Shown piece after piece: positions 9,569 through 18,407 of a stretch of DNA of 64,000 nt. Source of the stretch: Rhodobacterales bacterium (lineage in GTDB: Bacteria; Pseudomonadota; Alphaproteobacteria; Rhodobacterales; Rhodobacteraceae); assembly GCA_025362795.1 (NCBI GenBank), contig JANYFE010000071.1, positions 1 through 64,000 of the forward strand. The letters are read 5' to 3'. The position numbers and the translations under genes are program-made. Below the pieces are notes generated by a model. The model ran no database searches. It had not been told where the DNA came from and saw only the letters and a list, made by a program, of their open reading frames with translations. The number at the start of each line of letters is the position of its first letter. The first letter of the stretch is position 1.

Positions 9569-10498
9569 ATGCTCCTCATCTATTTCGCCTCCCCGGCACT
9601 CTGGCCCGAGTACCGCGACCTGCTGCCGGCGCTGCTGGCAGAGTCCGGGCTTACAGCAAAGGTCGTGACCGAGGTCGCCGATCCCGCGGCCGTCGATTAC
9701 ATCATCTATGCGCCCTCTGCCCCGTTACAGGACTTCACCCCCTTCACCCGCTGCAAGGCCGTGCTCAGCCTGTGGGCGGGGGTCGAGCGGATTGTCGGCA
9801 ACCCGACGCTGACCCAGCCCCTGTGCCGCATGGTAGAGGACGGGCTGGCCGAAGGCATGGTTGAATGGGTGGTCGGTCACACCTTGCGCCACCACCTTGG
9901 CATGGACCGTCATATCCTGAACCCGGACCACATCTGGGATCCGACCTGCCCGCCGCTCGCGCGTGAACGTCCGGTCGCTATGCTGGGAATGGGGGCGCTC
10001 GGTCTCGCCTGTGCCCGCGCCCTGCAGGCCCTCAATTTCCCGGTGACCGGCTGGAGCCGCGGCGCAAAACAAATTGCGGGCATCCCGGTGCTGCATGGCG
10101 ACAGCGGCCTGCAAGCCGCCCTGCGCGGTGCTGATATCGTGGTGACCCTGTTGCCCAAAACGCCCGAGACGGAAAACCTGTTAGACGCCCGCCGCCTGGC
10201 CATGATGAAACCTAGCGTCTGTATCCTGAACCCCGGTCGCGGTGCGCTGATCGACGACGCTGCTCTGTTGGCCGCCCTCGGCGCCGGCCACATCGGTCAT
10301 GCAACACTCGATGTGTTCCGCACCGAACCTTTGCCACCGGATCACCCCTATTGGTCCCACCCCCGCGTCACCGTGACCCCCCATATTGCCGCCGACACCC
10401 GCCCATCCGGTGCGGCCCGCGTTCTGGTAGAAAACATCCGGCGCGGCGCGGCGGGCGAACCGTTCCTGCATCTGGTCGACCGAACACACGGGTACTGA
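9569..10498 (+). CDS. ghrA: Glyoxylate/hydroxypyruvate reductase A-like D-2-hydroxyacid dehydrogenase
   Basis: Reduces glyoxylate or hydroxypyruvate with NAD(P)H. Of 309 residues, the nucleotide-binding motif is GMGALGLACARAL (about 141-153). The catalytic segment LNPGRGALIDDAALLAAL carries the family Arg, and VTVTPHIAADTRP the family His. Length and the short N-terminal domain (VLSLWAGVERIVGNP) match the GhrA subgroup rather than PdxB or SerA. It starts eight bases after the DUF1345 stop, so it may be read through from the mre operon. The exact substrate is not proven by sequence. Confidence 0.85.
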   Translation: MLLIYFASPALWPEYRDLLPALLAESGLTAKVVTEVADPAAVDYIIYAPSAPLQDFTPFTRCKAVLSLWAGVERIVGNPTLTQPLCRMVEDGLAEGMVEWVVGHTLRHHLGMDRHILNPDHIWDPTCPPLARERPVAMLGMGALGLACARALQALNFPVTGWSRGAKQIAGIPVLHGDSGLQAALRGADIVVTLLPKTPETENLLDARRLAMMKPSVCILNPGRGALIDDAALLAALGAGHIGHATLDVFRTEPLPPDHPYWSHPRVTVTPHIAADTRPSGAARVLVENIRRGAAGEPFLHLVDRTHGY

Positions 10499-10678
10499 CT
10501 TTCCCCAGCGCGATCCGCCTGTCCTGGTCTGGCATTCTTTGTCCAAGGCCCCGACTAACCTGAATGTTCCCAAACAGCCGATGAAGCCGTGGGGCTGCCC
10601 CCGCTGACGAAGCCGCGCAGCATGCCCAAGCGGCTCCTCCCGAGGGGTCGGCTGACACGCGGCGCAAGTGCAGCCCAC

Positions 10679-11041
10679 CTACCCCAGCAAGATCACCAGC
10701 CACGCCACACCCCCCGCAAGCGCGGTCAGTGCGACCGCGGCAGATCCGCAATCCTTGGCGCGTTTTGCACGGGGGTCGTGGTCTTTTGACAGCCAGTCCA
10801 CAACTTCCTCCAGCGCGGTGTTCATGAGTTCCGCGGCCAACACCAGCAGCCCCAGCGCCAGCACCAGCGCCCGTTCGCCGCGGCTCAGCGGCAGAGCAAA
10901 GGCCATAACGAGATTAAGCCCGTTGACCAACGTCCATTGTCGCAATGATTTCTCGGTGGCCCAGGCCGCGCGCCAGCCGTCCAGTGACCAGATCACCGTA
11001 TTGGCAAAACGCCGCGCCTCGGCTTGCAGCAGCTTTTTCAT
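10679..11041 (-). CDS. dgkA: Diacylglycerol kinase
   Basis: A small integral-membrane kinase that recycles diacylglycerol to phosphatidate. From the ATG at 11041 it is 120 residues, the normal DgkA length, with three hydrophobic helices. The active-site helix AAELMNTALEEVVDWLSKDHDPRAKRAKDCGSA holds the conserved Glu residues and Asp. GGAGG about 13 bases upstream supports this start; the longer track start adds a non-conserved 49 residues. It lies about 55 bases downstream of the IMPACT-family gene on the same strand. Confidence 0.93.
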   Translation of the reverse strand: MKKLLQAEARRFANTVIWSLDGWRAAWATEKSLRQWTLVNGLNLVMAFALPLSRGERALVLALGLLVLAAELMNTALEEVVDWLSKDHDPRAKRAKDCGSAAVALTALAGGVAWLVILLG

Positions 11042-11097
11042 CCGCGTCCCTGCCTCCTCAATTGGCGCATCAGACACAAACTGCCGGCGTCTGTAAA

Positions 11098-11454
11098 TCA
11101 GCCTGCGTGCAGCGCCTGCAGATAGGCCCGTGTCGCGGTGACAACATGGGCAAAACGGTCGCCGCCCAGATTGACCCCGCCATACCACCGCGTCACTACG
11201 ATGACATGACCCGCCAGACCGTCGCGCTGGATCATCTTCAGGATCACCGCTGCCGCCCCGGGCTCGCCATCGTCGTCCTTCGCAGGCTCCCCGCCGATGA
11301 CGACCGCCCAGGAATTGTGGCTGGCCCGGGCGAATTTCTTGACGCGCTTCAGATCGGCCAGAAAAGCTGCCAGTGCCACACGGTCCGCCACCGGCCCGCC
11401 CGATACGGCATAACGCGATCCCCGGTCGCGGACGATGTCCATGATTTGCAACAT
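11098..11454 (-). CDS. IMPACT/YigZ (UPF0029) family protein
   Basis: The conserved IMPACT N-terminal domain covers nearly the whole protein: SHNSWAVVIGG, KDDDGEPGAAAVILKMI and VIVVTRWYGGVNLGGDRF. YigZ proteins are about 200 residues with a second C-terminal domain. This one (118 residues from 11454, up to 142 from 11526) lacks it, as do several alphaproteobacterial forms. Proposed roles of the family are in translation or stress, and biochemistry is unsettled. The start is uncertain: MLQIMDI at 11454 fits the domain edge, but no strong ribosome site is seen for either start. Confidence 0.78.
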   Translation of the reverse strand: MLQIMDIVRDRGSRYAVSGGPVADRVALAAFLADLKRVKKFARASHNSWAVVIGGEPAKDDDGEPGAAAVILKMIQRDGLAGHVIVVTRWYGGVNLGGDRFAHVVTATRAYLQALHAG

Positions 11455-11543
11455 CGTCCCGTCATCAACCGGACTGCGCCCAAGGTCAATCCGCCAACCA
11501 TGCCCGGTTGCGCCCCGCAAACCCACCGCTTATCATCCCGCGC

Positions 11544-11771
11544 ATGTTTACCATCGAATACGAATTTGACGCGACCGTGATCACTCTGGTGGACGAAGGC
11601 AGCGTGCATCTGGGCGAAGATGTGACGATCGAAGCCTACGAGGAATGCATTGTCCTGCAGCAGGTCGACCCGCTAACCGACATGCCGGTGCGCATCACCC
11701 TGTCGCAGCGTCAGGTCCAGGATCTGGCCGCCGCGCTGAACCTGCCAGAGGGCACTTACCGGCTGAAGTGA
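11544..11771 (+). CDS. Conserved hypothetical small protein
   Basis: A 75-residue acidic protein beginning MFTIEYEFDATVITLVDEG. It is predicted to be mostly beta with a C-terminal helix (LSQRQVQDLAAALNL), and has no signal or membrane segment. It looks like a genuine gene by codon pattern and by being intact between two well-defined genes, but no family is recognised. It is divergent from the IMPACT gene; the ATG is chosen because upstream codons overlap the neighbour's leader. Confidence 0.6.
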   Translation: MFTIEYEFDATVITLVDEGSVHLGEDVTIEAYEECIVLQQVDPLTDMPVRITLSQRQVQDLAAALNLPEGTYRLK

Positions 11772-11971
11772 CTGCCCGGACGGCTTTTTCCACAGGCGCC
11801 AAGGTCCAAAAAACCCTTGCATTCCCTTTGTACCCTGCGGGTCCGCCCCGGCGCCAAGCCGACTGACATCAATTTCCGCACCAATCCCCGCCGGAATCCG
11901 CGCTGCGGACCGTTGCACACCTTGACGCGGCGCCGCGCCGCCCGCACATCTTGCCCGACAAGGAGCCTGCA

Positions 11972-12550
11972 ATGCCGCATCCCAACGCCCAAGCCTTCGC
12001 CTTCCTGGCGCACCGCCGGTCGCGGCCGGCCAAGTTGTTCAAAGGGGCGGTGCCGGACCGGGACCAGCTTGTGACCATCCTGACCGCCGCAGCCCGGGTG
12101 CCCGATCATGGCAAACTCGAACCGTGGCGGCTGATCGTGATCGAACGCCCCGCAATGGCTCGGCTGGCGGATCTGGCCGAAGCGCGGGCGCAAGAGCTGG
12201 GCGGTGATACGGAAAAGATCGGCAAGGGACGGGGGCAATTTGATCTGGGCCGGCTGGCCGTCGTGGTGATTTCCCAGCCCAAACCGCACCCCAAAGTGCC
12301 GCCCGCCGAACAACTGGCCTCGGCGCATGCCCTGTGCATGAACATTCTGAACGCGGCAGAGGCGGCGGGCTGGGGGGCGAACTGGCTGACCGGTTGGACC
12401 GCGCATGACCCGGTTTTTGCCGCCCGCGCCTTTGGCTGCACCGCAGACGAAACTGTCGCGGGCATCGTCCATATCGGCACCGCCGCCGAGGATGGCCCCG
12501 ACCGTCCGCGCCCCGACCTTGCCCGCCTCGTCACCTGGGCCGACGCATGA
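11972..12550 (+). CDS. Nitroreductase family protein (YdjA-like)
   Basis: An FMN-dependent oxidoreductase of the small single-domain type, 192 residues. The N-terminal FMN-phosphate motif is HRRSRPAKLF. The segments AARVPDHGKLEPWRLIVI and AAGWGANWLTGW are typical of the YdjA/TdsD-like subgroup. The ATG at 11972 has AAGGAG seven bases upstream; the track TTG at 11951 is unlikely. Its TGA overlaps the ATG of the EI24 gene (ATGA), so the two are translated together. The physiological substrate is unknown. Confidence 0.85.
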   Translation: MPHPNAQAFAFLAHRRSRPAKLFKGAVPDRDQLVTILTAAARVPDHGKLEPWRLIVIERPAMARLADLAEARAQELGGDTEKIGKGRGQFDLGRLAVVVISQPKPHPKVPPAEQLASAHALCMNILNAAEAAGWGANWLTGWTAHDPVFAARAFGCTADETVAGIVHIGTAAEDGPDRPRPDLARLVTWADA

Positions 12551-13272
12551 TATTCGGCGACTTCGGCAAGGCGCTGGGCCAGCTCGCTGACCCGCGTTTT
12601 CTGCGGGTGCTGTGCTATGGCCTGTTGCTGTCTTTGGCCCTGCTGTTCGGCATTTACGCCTTGTTTCTGGGCGTGATCGACCTGTTCATCCCCGGCCATA
12701 TCCAGATCCCCTTCGTCGGCGCGCTCGATGCTTTGCCCAAACTTCTTGGCTGGGCCTCGCTTTTGCTGATGCTGGTGCTGTCGGTGTTCCTGATGGTCCC
12801 GGTCGCCGCCGCCTTCACCGCGTTCTTTCTGGAGGATGTGGCCCAGGCGGTCGAGGATCGTCACTACCCCGGCCTGGCCGCCTCGATCCCCACGCCTTTC
12901 AGTGACACGCTGATCGACACGGTAAACTTTTTGGGCATCCTGATTGTGGTCAACAGCTTTTCGCTGGTGCTGTGGGCCTTTGCCGGACCGTTTGTGCCCT
13001 TCGTGTTCTGGGCGATCAACGGCTACCTTCTGGGGCGCGAGTATTTCACCCTCGTCGCCAGCCGGCGCATCGGCCGCCCCGCCGCCAAGGAACTGCGCCG
13101 CCAGAACAGCGGTCAGGTCTGGCTGGCCGGGGCATTGATGGCCGCGCCCTTGTCGCTGCCGCTGATCAATCTGTTCATCCCGGTGCTGGGGGCCGCCACC
13201 TTCACCCACCTGTTTCACCGGCTGCAAGGCACCTCCGGCTTCAGCCAAAGTTCGATCCCGCGCAGCCGCTAA
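12547..13272 (+). CDS. EI24 domain-containing membrane protein (CysZ-like)
   Basis: A 241-residue membrane protein with about four long hydrophobic segments. It contains EI24/CysZ features such as FLEDVAQAVEDRHYPGL and FWAINGYLLGREYFTLVA. CysZ imports sulphate in enterobacteria. No cysteine-synthesis genes are adjacent here, so that role should not be transferred. It is coupled by a 4-base overlap to the nitroreductase. Confidence 0.8.
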   Translation: MIFGDFGKALGQLADPRFLRVLCYGLLLSLALLFGIYALFLGVIDLFIPGHIQIPFVGALDALPKLLGWASLLLMLVLSVFLMVPVAAAFTAFFLEDVAQAVEDRHYPGLAASIPTPFSDTLIDTVNFLGILIVVNSFSLVLWAFAGPFVPFVFWAINGYLLGREYFTLVASRRIGRPAAKELRRQNSGQVWLAGALMAAPLSLPLINLFIPVLGAATFTHLFHRLQGTSGFSQSSIPRSR

Positions 13273-13279
13273 GGCCGCA

Positions 13280-13558
13280 TCAGCCCTGTTTCATGATCCC
13301 GAAGATATCAAGATCCTTCGCGCCATAATGCTGCGACAGGATGTAGATGGTCACGCACAGCACGGCCCAGACACCCAGAGTGACCACCGTGGTGATCTTG
13401 GCCTTTCGTGCCACCAGAAAATCTGCCGGGGCCGATTTTGGCGTGCCCGGCACCACCGCGCCCGCCTGATCCTGCGAGGTGAACCGGAGCGGCAGCACAC
13501 AGAAAAACACCATGAACCAAGTCACGGCGAACAGCACGATGGCACCGGTCCAGGTCAT
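13280..13558 (-). CDS. DUF1467 family protein
   Basis: A 92-residue protein with two transmembrane helices (residues about 5-22 and 55-75) and the PLRFTSQDQAG segment typical of DUF1467, a family common in alphaproteobacteria with no known function. Its ATG overlaps the stop of the methylmalonyl-CoA epimerase gene (4 bases), a pairing widely seen in this order. The end is 7 bases from the convergent EI24 gene. Confidence 0.85.
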   Translation of the reverse strand: MTWTGAIVLFAVTWFMVFFCVLPLRFTSQDQAGAVVPGTPKSAPADFLVARKAKITTVVTLGVWAVLCVTIYILSQHYGAKDLDIFGIMKQG

Positions 13559-13953
13559 GTCTCTTCCAGTTCAATCAGGGTTCCGGTGAAATCCTTGGGG
13601 TGCAAGAACACCACCCGCTTGCCATGGGCCCCGATCTTCGGTGCGCCCAGTACACGCGCGCCAAGGCCAATCAACCGGTCCCGCGCCGCCAGAATGTCTG
13701 CCACCTCGTAACACAGGTGATGGACGCCGCCGCCGGGATTCCGGTCCAGAAACCCCCGGATCGGCGAGGCATCCCCAAAGGGCGTCATCAATTCGATCTT
13801 GGTGTTGGGCAAGGTGACGAACACCACCGTCACGCCATGATCAGGCAGGTCCGTTGCGGGTCCGACCGCGGCGCCCAGACTGTCGCGGTACTGCGCTGCG
13901 GCGGCGGCAAGGTCCGGCACGGCGATGGCAACATGGTTCAGGCGGCCAATCAT
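13555..13953 (-). CDS. mce: Methylmalonyl-CoA epimerase
   Basis: Interconverts (2R)- and (2S)-methylmalonyl-CoA in propionate metabolism. The 132 residues form a vicinal-oxygen-chelate fold with metal ligands in RLNHVAIAVPD (His), GGGVHHLCYEV (His) and the terminal GTLIELEE (Glu). The start MIGRLNHVAIAV (13953) is chosen because the family begins there; the track start at 14013 adds 20 non-conserved residues. It is co-directional and overlapping with the DUF1467 gene. Confidence 0.93.
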   Translation of the reverse strand: MIGRLNHVAIAVPDLAAAAAQYRDSLGAAVGPATDLPDHGVTVVFVTLPNTKIELMTPFGDASPIRGFLDRNPGGGVHHLCYEVADILAARDRLIGLGARVLGAPKIGAHGKRVVFLHPKDFTGTLIELEET

Positions 13954-14097
13954 CAGGACTCCGGTCTGGGTGCGGCCCTTATGCGAAAGCCAGTCGGTCG
14001 GGGCAAGGGCCAAGACATCGCAGGCACCGGCTGCGGCATTAACCCGCAGTTAAGGATACTGTGCTTCCTTGGTTCATCCCAACCGCAGAGGTCCGCC

Positions 14098-14844
14098 ATG
14101 CCCAATAGCCTCGCCGTCGAATTGCCAGACCTGTCCCAGCGCGGCCTGTCCCCCCTGCCCAATGCGGTGACAGAGGCGTTGCCTCTGCGCGGCCTGACCG
14201 TGCTGGCGGTCGAGGACAGCCGCTTTGCATCCGAAGCGTTGCGCCTGATGTGCCAGCGGCTTGGGGCACGGCTGCGGCGGGCTGAAACTCTGGGGGCGGC
14301 CCTGTCGCATCTGCGGCTCTATCGGCCCGATGTGGTGATCATCGACCTTGGCCTGCCCGATGGCCGGGGCGAGGCGCTGATCCGCGACGTGATCCAGCGC
14401 AGCCCGATTGGTCCCGTGGTTCTGGGCACCTCGGGCGATCCGGATGGCCGCAGTCTGGCACTTGCGGCCGGTGCGGATGGTTTTCTCGACAAACCGCTGG
14501 AAAGCCTTGCCGTGTTTCAGGCAACGCTGCTGCGCCACCTGCCGGCCCGCGCCGCGCCGTTGCTGGCCGGTGCTGACATGGCATTGACCCCCGACACGCT
14601 GGCGCTGCGCGATGATCTGACCCATGCCGCCGCCTTGATCGAGGCCGGGACCGATGCGGCGGGTGAACTGTACCTTGCCGGGTTCCTTGGCGGCATCGCC
14701 CGCCATGCCCATGACCCCGCCTTGGCCAAGGCCGCGGCAGAGGCCGGGGCCGCCCCATCCACCGGGCGGCTTGACCAATTGGGCCGCATGATCCGGTCCC
14801 GTCTGAACGCGCCGGACGGTGCCTTTGACGCGGTCGGCATTTAG
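14098..14844 (+). CDS. Response regulator receiver domain protein
   Basis: 248 residues. A REC domain spans about 32-150. It has acidic residues in VEDSRFAS, a phospho-acceptor Asp in DVVIIDLGLPDGRGEAL, a Thr/Ser in VLGTSGDPDG and Lys in FLDKPLES. The C-terminal about 95 residues are alpha-helical and match no DNA-binding output known to me, so it may be a single-domain regulator with a helical appendage (possibly Hpt- or phosphatase-like). No histidine kinase is adjacent. Start from the ATG at 14098; the track frame begins far upstream inside mce. Confidence 0.8.
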   Translation: MPNSLAVELPDLSQRGLSPLPNAVTEALPLRGLTVLAVEDSRFASEALRLMCQRLGARLRRAETLGAALSHLRLYRPDVVIIDLGLPDGRGEALIRDVIQRSPIGPVVLGTSGDPDGRSLALAAGADGFLDKPLESLAVFQATLLRHLPARAAPLLAGADMALTPDTLALRDDLTHAAALIEAGTDAAGELYLAGFLGGIARHAHDPALAKAAAEAGAAPSTGRLDQLGRMIRSRLNAPDGAFDAVGI

Positions 14845-14879
14845 CGCCGGGCCAGGTCTGTTTTCCGCGACCTGCCGCT

Positions 14880-15609
14880 GGTCCGGCCAGCGATAGCAAA
14901 TCTGGTACAAGCGGTGGCCCGGCAGCGCGAAGATTATGATCAGCCCGTTGAAGAACTGCACATAAAACCCATCAAGGCCCGCCGGCACGATTCCAACCTG
15001 AATGAACGAAACAATCACCGCGCCAATCGTACCGCCGACAATCGCGCCGATGCCGCCTCAGGTTGGGGTGCCCCCCACGAATACGGCGGCCAGGGTCGGC
15101 AACAGATAGGAATCGCCGGCAGTCGACCAGGCGAAATGGATCACCGTCGAATAGATGCCAGCCAGTCCAGCAGCGAACCCCATGAAGGCAAGCGCGTAAA
15201 CCCGGATGCGCCCGCTATCTATGCCCATTTGCGCTGCGCTGTCGGGATTGTCGCCGACGCAATACAGCCATGCCCCGAACTTGTGCCGATCGTACAAAAA
15301 AATTGAAACGACGACGAACAGGATGGCCCAGAACATCTGCACCGGAAACCCGCCGATCGTGCTGGACAACACCTGATACGCGGTCGTGTCCTTCAGCGAC
15401 ACCACAGCAATCGACTTGCCGCCCGTCGCGATCAAAATGGCGCCCCGGATCAGAAAGCTCAGTCCCTATGACGACAAACCGCCATAAACCACCACCGCCC
15501 CGATGGCACTGCCCAGAATGACACCGACGGCCACACCGGCGGCAAAACACAGGAAGGGATCGCAACCGGCCTGTACCCCAATTGCGAATATCCAGGCCGC
15601 AAACGCCAT
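14880..15609 (-). pseudogene. Ribose-type sugar ABC transporter permease, decayed
   Basis: One continuous minus-strand frame encodes an RbsC-like (BPD_transp_2) permease: GAWLYCVGDNPDSAAQMGI, YALAFMGFAAGLAGIY, LPTLAAVFVGGTPT and then GGIGAIVGGTIGAV. It is broken by at least two stops. A TGA replaces the Trp codon normally found in GGTPTWGG (near 15057), and a TAG lies near 15470. The N-terminus is missing and the usual C-terminal stop is lost, so the frame runs into antisense of the response regulator. The right-hand end abuts the binding-protein remnant. Confidence 0.85.
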
Positions 15610-15634
15610 GACAGCCGGAAAAGGCTAATCACGG

Positions 15635-16079
15635 TCAGGCCAGCGGTTTCAGCGCTTTGGCGCTGCCCAGTTCCCGGATCACCCGGTTTTCCTGCGACCG
15701 GTCGGCAACGACGATGGCCTAGTCGCCGGCCTTGAGGCGCGACATACGGATCCCTTCTGCCCCCAGCGCTTTGCCCTGCGGCGCAAGATTGGCACCGATG
15801 TAACCGCCACCAAATTTGGCGCTCACCGTCGGCACATTGACGTTCTGATACATCATCAGAATGCTCGCCTTGGACGCTTCTTCTGCCAGCGGTTCAATCG
15901 AATCCGGCCCCGGATGGCCCGTCACGGCAATGCCATCGGGGGCCGAGGCGACAGCCTCGCGCAACTGCTGGACCATCTTTTTCGCTGACCAGAGAGAAAA
16001 CACGAAGTCAACCTGGGCACCGGAGTCGTTCTGCGCCTGCTTCGCGCCATTGTAGACGATGGTGCCAAAGTCGTCGCCT
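15635..16079 (-). pseudogene. Periplasmic sugar-binding protein (ABC transporter) remnant
   Basis: The minus-strand frame reads GDDFGTIVYNGAKQAQND, FVFSLWSAKKMVQQL, GIAVTGHPGPDSIEPLAEEA and MMYQNVNVPTVSAKFGGGYIG. These are typical of the Peripla_BP_4 sugar-binding family. A TAG at 15719-15721 interrupts it, and homology resumes with AIVVADRSQENRVIRELG before a final TGA at 15635. The N-terminal signal peptide and first lobe, and the C-terminal half, are absent. At about 16080 it joins an oppositely oriented LacI fragment. Confidence 0.8.
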
Positions 16080-16080
16080 T

Positions 16081-16662
16081 GAGCAGTCCTGGATCGACAC
16101 CGACTTCGAAAGCATCGGCCGCCTTGCCGTCGAAAGGTTTGTCAGCCGGGGTTACCGCAACGTCGCAGCGGCCCTCCCGCTTGACGACATCAACCTTTGG
16201 CATTGGCTTCACGCCGCCGTCGCGGCCACCATGGCAGAACACGGCCTGACACTGGAGCCAGGCAACCTCCTGCGCTCGCAGCCCGGCGAGATGGGCGGAT
16301 ACGAGGTGGCCAAACTGCTGTGTCAGCTGCCCCCGCGCCCGACCGCCATTGTGATAAGCGATGAAACGCTGGCAATCAGCCTCTGTGGCGGCCTTGCCGA
16401 AAACGGCGTCCTGCCCGGCCGCGATATCGCCATCATCGGGCGCGACAGCCTGCCGGTGCGGTTCTTGTCACCGGCTCTGACCCGCTATGGCCAGTCTTTG
16501 CGCAACCTGGGGATTGCAATGGGCGAGGCGCATCTTGCGTCAATGCCCGCCTGCCAGCCGTTCTATCTGACGGGAATCGTGCGGAAACGCTGGCCGCCAG
16601 GGCTCACCGAAGGCGAAAGCGATGGATTTGACCTGACACCGACGTCACCCGACCAAAGGTGA
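16081..16662 (+). pseudogene. LacI-family transcriptional regulator, 3' fragment
   Basis: The plus-strand frame from about 16081 encodes only the effector-binding domain of a LacI/GalR regulator: WIDTDFESIGRLAVERFVSRGY, NLLRSQPGEMGGYEVAKLL, PTAIVISDETLAISLCGGLAENG and DIAIIGRDSLPVRFLSP. The N-terminal helix-turn-helix and hinge are missing; the sequence left of about 16080 belongs to the binding-protein remnant on the other strand. It probably once controlled the neighbouring sugar transporter genes and is now non-functional. Confidence 0.75.
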
Positions 16663-16742
16663 CGCGCGCCCAGCGCCACAAGTACACGGCAAGCCCTGGC
16701 CCGCTTTCGCCGCTTGGCAAGTGCTCCGCAACCTGACCGCCG

Positions 16743-17060
16743 TCAGTCCGTCGCCAGATCCCAGCCATCGGGGTAGAAATCATGGGCAAGCGCGATCTCT
16801 GTCGACAGTTTTTCGTTCGCCCAGATCGGCTCGGGCGTCACCGGAATCGGCCCATAGGATGCGATCAGATGCTCGCCCTCCCGCCGCGTCCTGAACCCTT
16901 TCAACCGCAGCGCCCGCTCAAACGCCGGCCAGCTGGCATCGTTCTCCTCGACAAAGAACAGATAATCCACAACCGCCGTCTCTGGCAGCTTCTGGCCCTT
17001 TGGCGCCTTGCGGAAGGTTTCGAACGTCTCGCGCTTTTGCGCCTCATAATTATGGGACAT
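16743..17060 (-). CDS. rraB: RraB-like ribonuclease E inhibitor family protein
   Basis: A 105-residue cytosolic protein. The segment DYLFFVEENDASWPAFERALRLKGFRT and the closing DFYPDGWDLATD resemble the RraB fold (regulator of RNase E activity). RraB binds RNase E and changes its substrate range in enterobacteria. Whether that holds here is inferred. It lies just upstream of the deaminase gene's 3' end on the same strand (3 bases between stop and start), so it is probably the last gene of a hisN-deaminase-rraB transcript. Confidence 0.6.
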   Translation of the reverse strand: MSHNYEAQKRETFETFRKAPKGQKLPETAVVDYLFFVEENDASWPAFERALRLKGFRTRREGEHLIASYGPIPVTPEPIWANEKLSTEIALAHDFYPDGWDLATD

Positions 17061-17063
17061 GAC

Positions 17064-18407
17064 CTACTCCTGCAACCTATTCGCCAGCCTGTTCTGCCGC
17101 TCGACCACCGCGCCCAGATCCATCGTCATCATCTGCCCCGCACCCACCACCTGTCGCCCTTCGACAAACAGATCCCGCACGCGCGGCGGACCTGCCAGCA
17201 AAAACGCCACCGGATCCCACGACCCCGCAGCTTCGATCCCGCTCACATCCCAAACCGCCACATCTGCCCGCTTGCCAACCTCGATCGACCCGCAATCGCT
17301 GCGCCCCAGAACCCGTGCCCCGCCCAATGTCGCAATCTCCAATGCCTCCCGCGCGCTCATCGCATCCGCCCCCTTGGAAACCCGTTGCAACAGCATCGCC
17401 ATCCGCGCCTCACCCGCAAGGCTGCCCGCGTCATTGGACGCAGAGCCATCCACCCCCAACCCCACCTTCACCCCGGCGTCGCGCATCGCCCGCACCGGCG
17501 CAATCCCCGACCCCAGCCGGCAATTCGAACACGGACAATGCGCCACCCCGGTTCCCGACCGGGCAAAAAGATCAATCTCTCGCGTGTCCAGCTTGACACA
17601 ATGCGCGTGCCAGACATCATCCCCGGTCCACCCCAGGTCTTCCGCATACTGCCCCGGTCGGCAGCCGAACATCGCCTGTGAATAGGCCACATCCTCGTCA
17701 TTCTCGGCCAAATGGGTGTGCAGCATCACGCCTTTGTCCCGCGCCAGCAGCGCCGCCTCCCGCATCAGATCCCGCGAGACCGAAAAGGGCGAACACGGTG
17801 CCAGACCGACCCGCAGCATCGAACCGGCACTGGCGTCATGGAATTTATCCACCACCCGGATGCAATCCTTCAGAATGTCCGTCTCTCGTTCGACCAGCGC
17901 ATCCGGCGGCAGCCCGCCTGCGCTTTCGCCAATGCTCATCGCCCCGCGCGTCGGATGAAACCGCAGTCCGACCTCCCGCGCCGCCGCAATCGTGTCGTCC
18001 AGCCGCGATCCGTTCGGATACAGATACAGATGGTCAGACGACATCGAACATCCCGAAAGTGCCAGTTCCGCCAAACCGACCTGGGCCGAGACAAACATCT
18101 CCTCCGGCCCGAACCGGGCCCAGATCGGATACAGCGTCTTGAGCCAGCCAAACAGCAAGGCATCCTGGCCGCCCGGCACGGCCCGGGTCAGGGTTTGATA
18201 CAGGTGATGATGGGTGTTGACCAACCCGGGTGTCACGACACAGCCAGCCGCGTCCACAACGTCGCCGGTTGTGGTCAGGCCCGTGCCGACTGCCGCAATC
18301 ACGCCACCACGCAGCAAGACGTCGCCACCAGCGAATTCGCGGCGACCGGCATCCATCGTCACCACGGCTGTCGCATTGCGGATCAGGAGTTCGCCACGCA
18401 TGGTCAA
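17064..18407 (-). CDS. 8-oxoguanine deaminase (amidohydrolase family)
   Basis: Deaminates 8-oxoguanine to urate. The 447 residues match the Pseudomonas 8-oxoguanine deaminase pattern: metal motif VNTHHHLYQTLTRAVP, the segment WLKTLYPIWARF, SGCSMSSDHLYLYPNG (family SGCTTAADH), the HLAEN metal His, and GVAHCPCSNCRLGSGI followed by GLGVDGSASNDAGSL with the catalytic Asp. Related hydroxyatrazine hydrolases share the fold, but the PxxSPFSVS and DGSASND context favours 8-oxoguanine. It overlaps hisN by 4 bases and is cytosolic, with one divalent metal expected. Confidence 0.85.
   Translation of the reverse strand: MTMRGELLIRNATAVVTMDAGRREFAGGDVLLRGGVIAAVGTGLTTTGDVVDAAGCVVTPGLVNTHHHLYQTLTRAVPGGQDALLFGWLKTLYPIWARFGPEEMFVSAQVGLAELALSGCSMSSDHLYLYPNGSRLDDTIAAAREVGLRFHPTRGAMSIGESAGGLPPDALVERETDILKDCIRVVDKFHDASAGSMLRVGLAPCSPFSVSRDLMREAALLARDKGVMLHTHLAENDEDVAYSQAMFGCRPGQYAEDLGWTGDDVWHAHCVKLDTREIDLFARSGTGVAHCPCSNCRLGSGIAPVRAMRDAGVKVGLGVDGSASNDAGSLAGEARMAMLLQRVSKGADAMSAREALEIATLGGARVLGRSDCGSIEVGKRADVAVWDVSGIEAAGSWDPVAFLLAGPPRVRDLFVEGRQVVGAGQMMTMDLGAVVERQNRLANRLQE

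Noticed and set aside
12106-13248. 380-residue minus-strand ORF
   Set aside because: Antisense to the nitroreductase and EI24 genes.
15215-15565. 116-residue Arg-rich frame over the permease remnant
   Set aside because: The permease homology is in the other minus frame; this one has no homology-like features.
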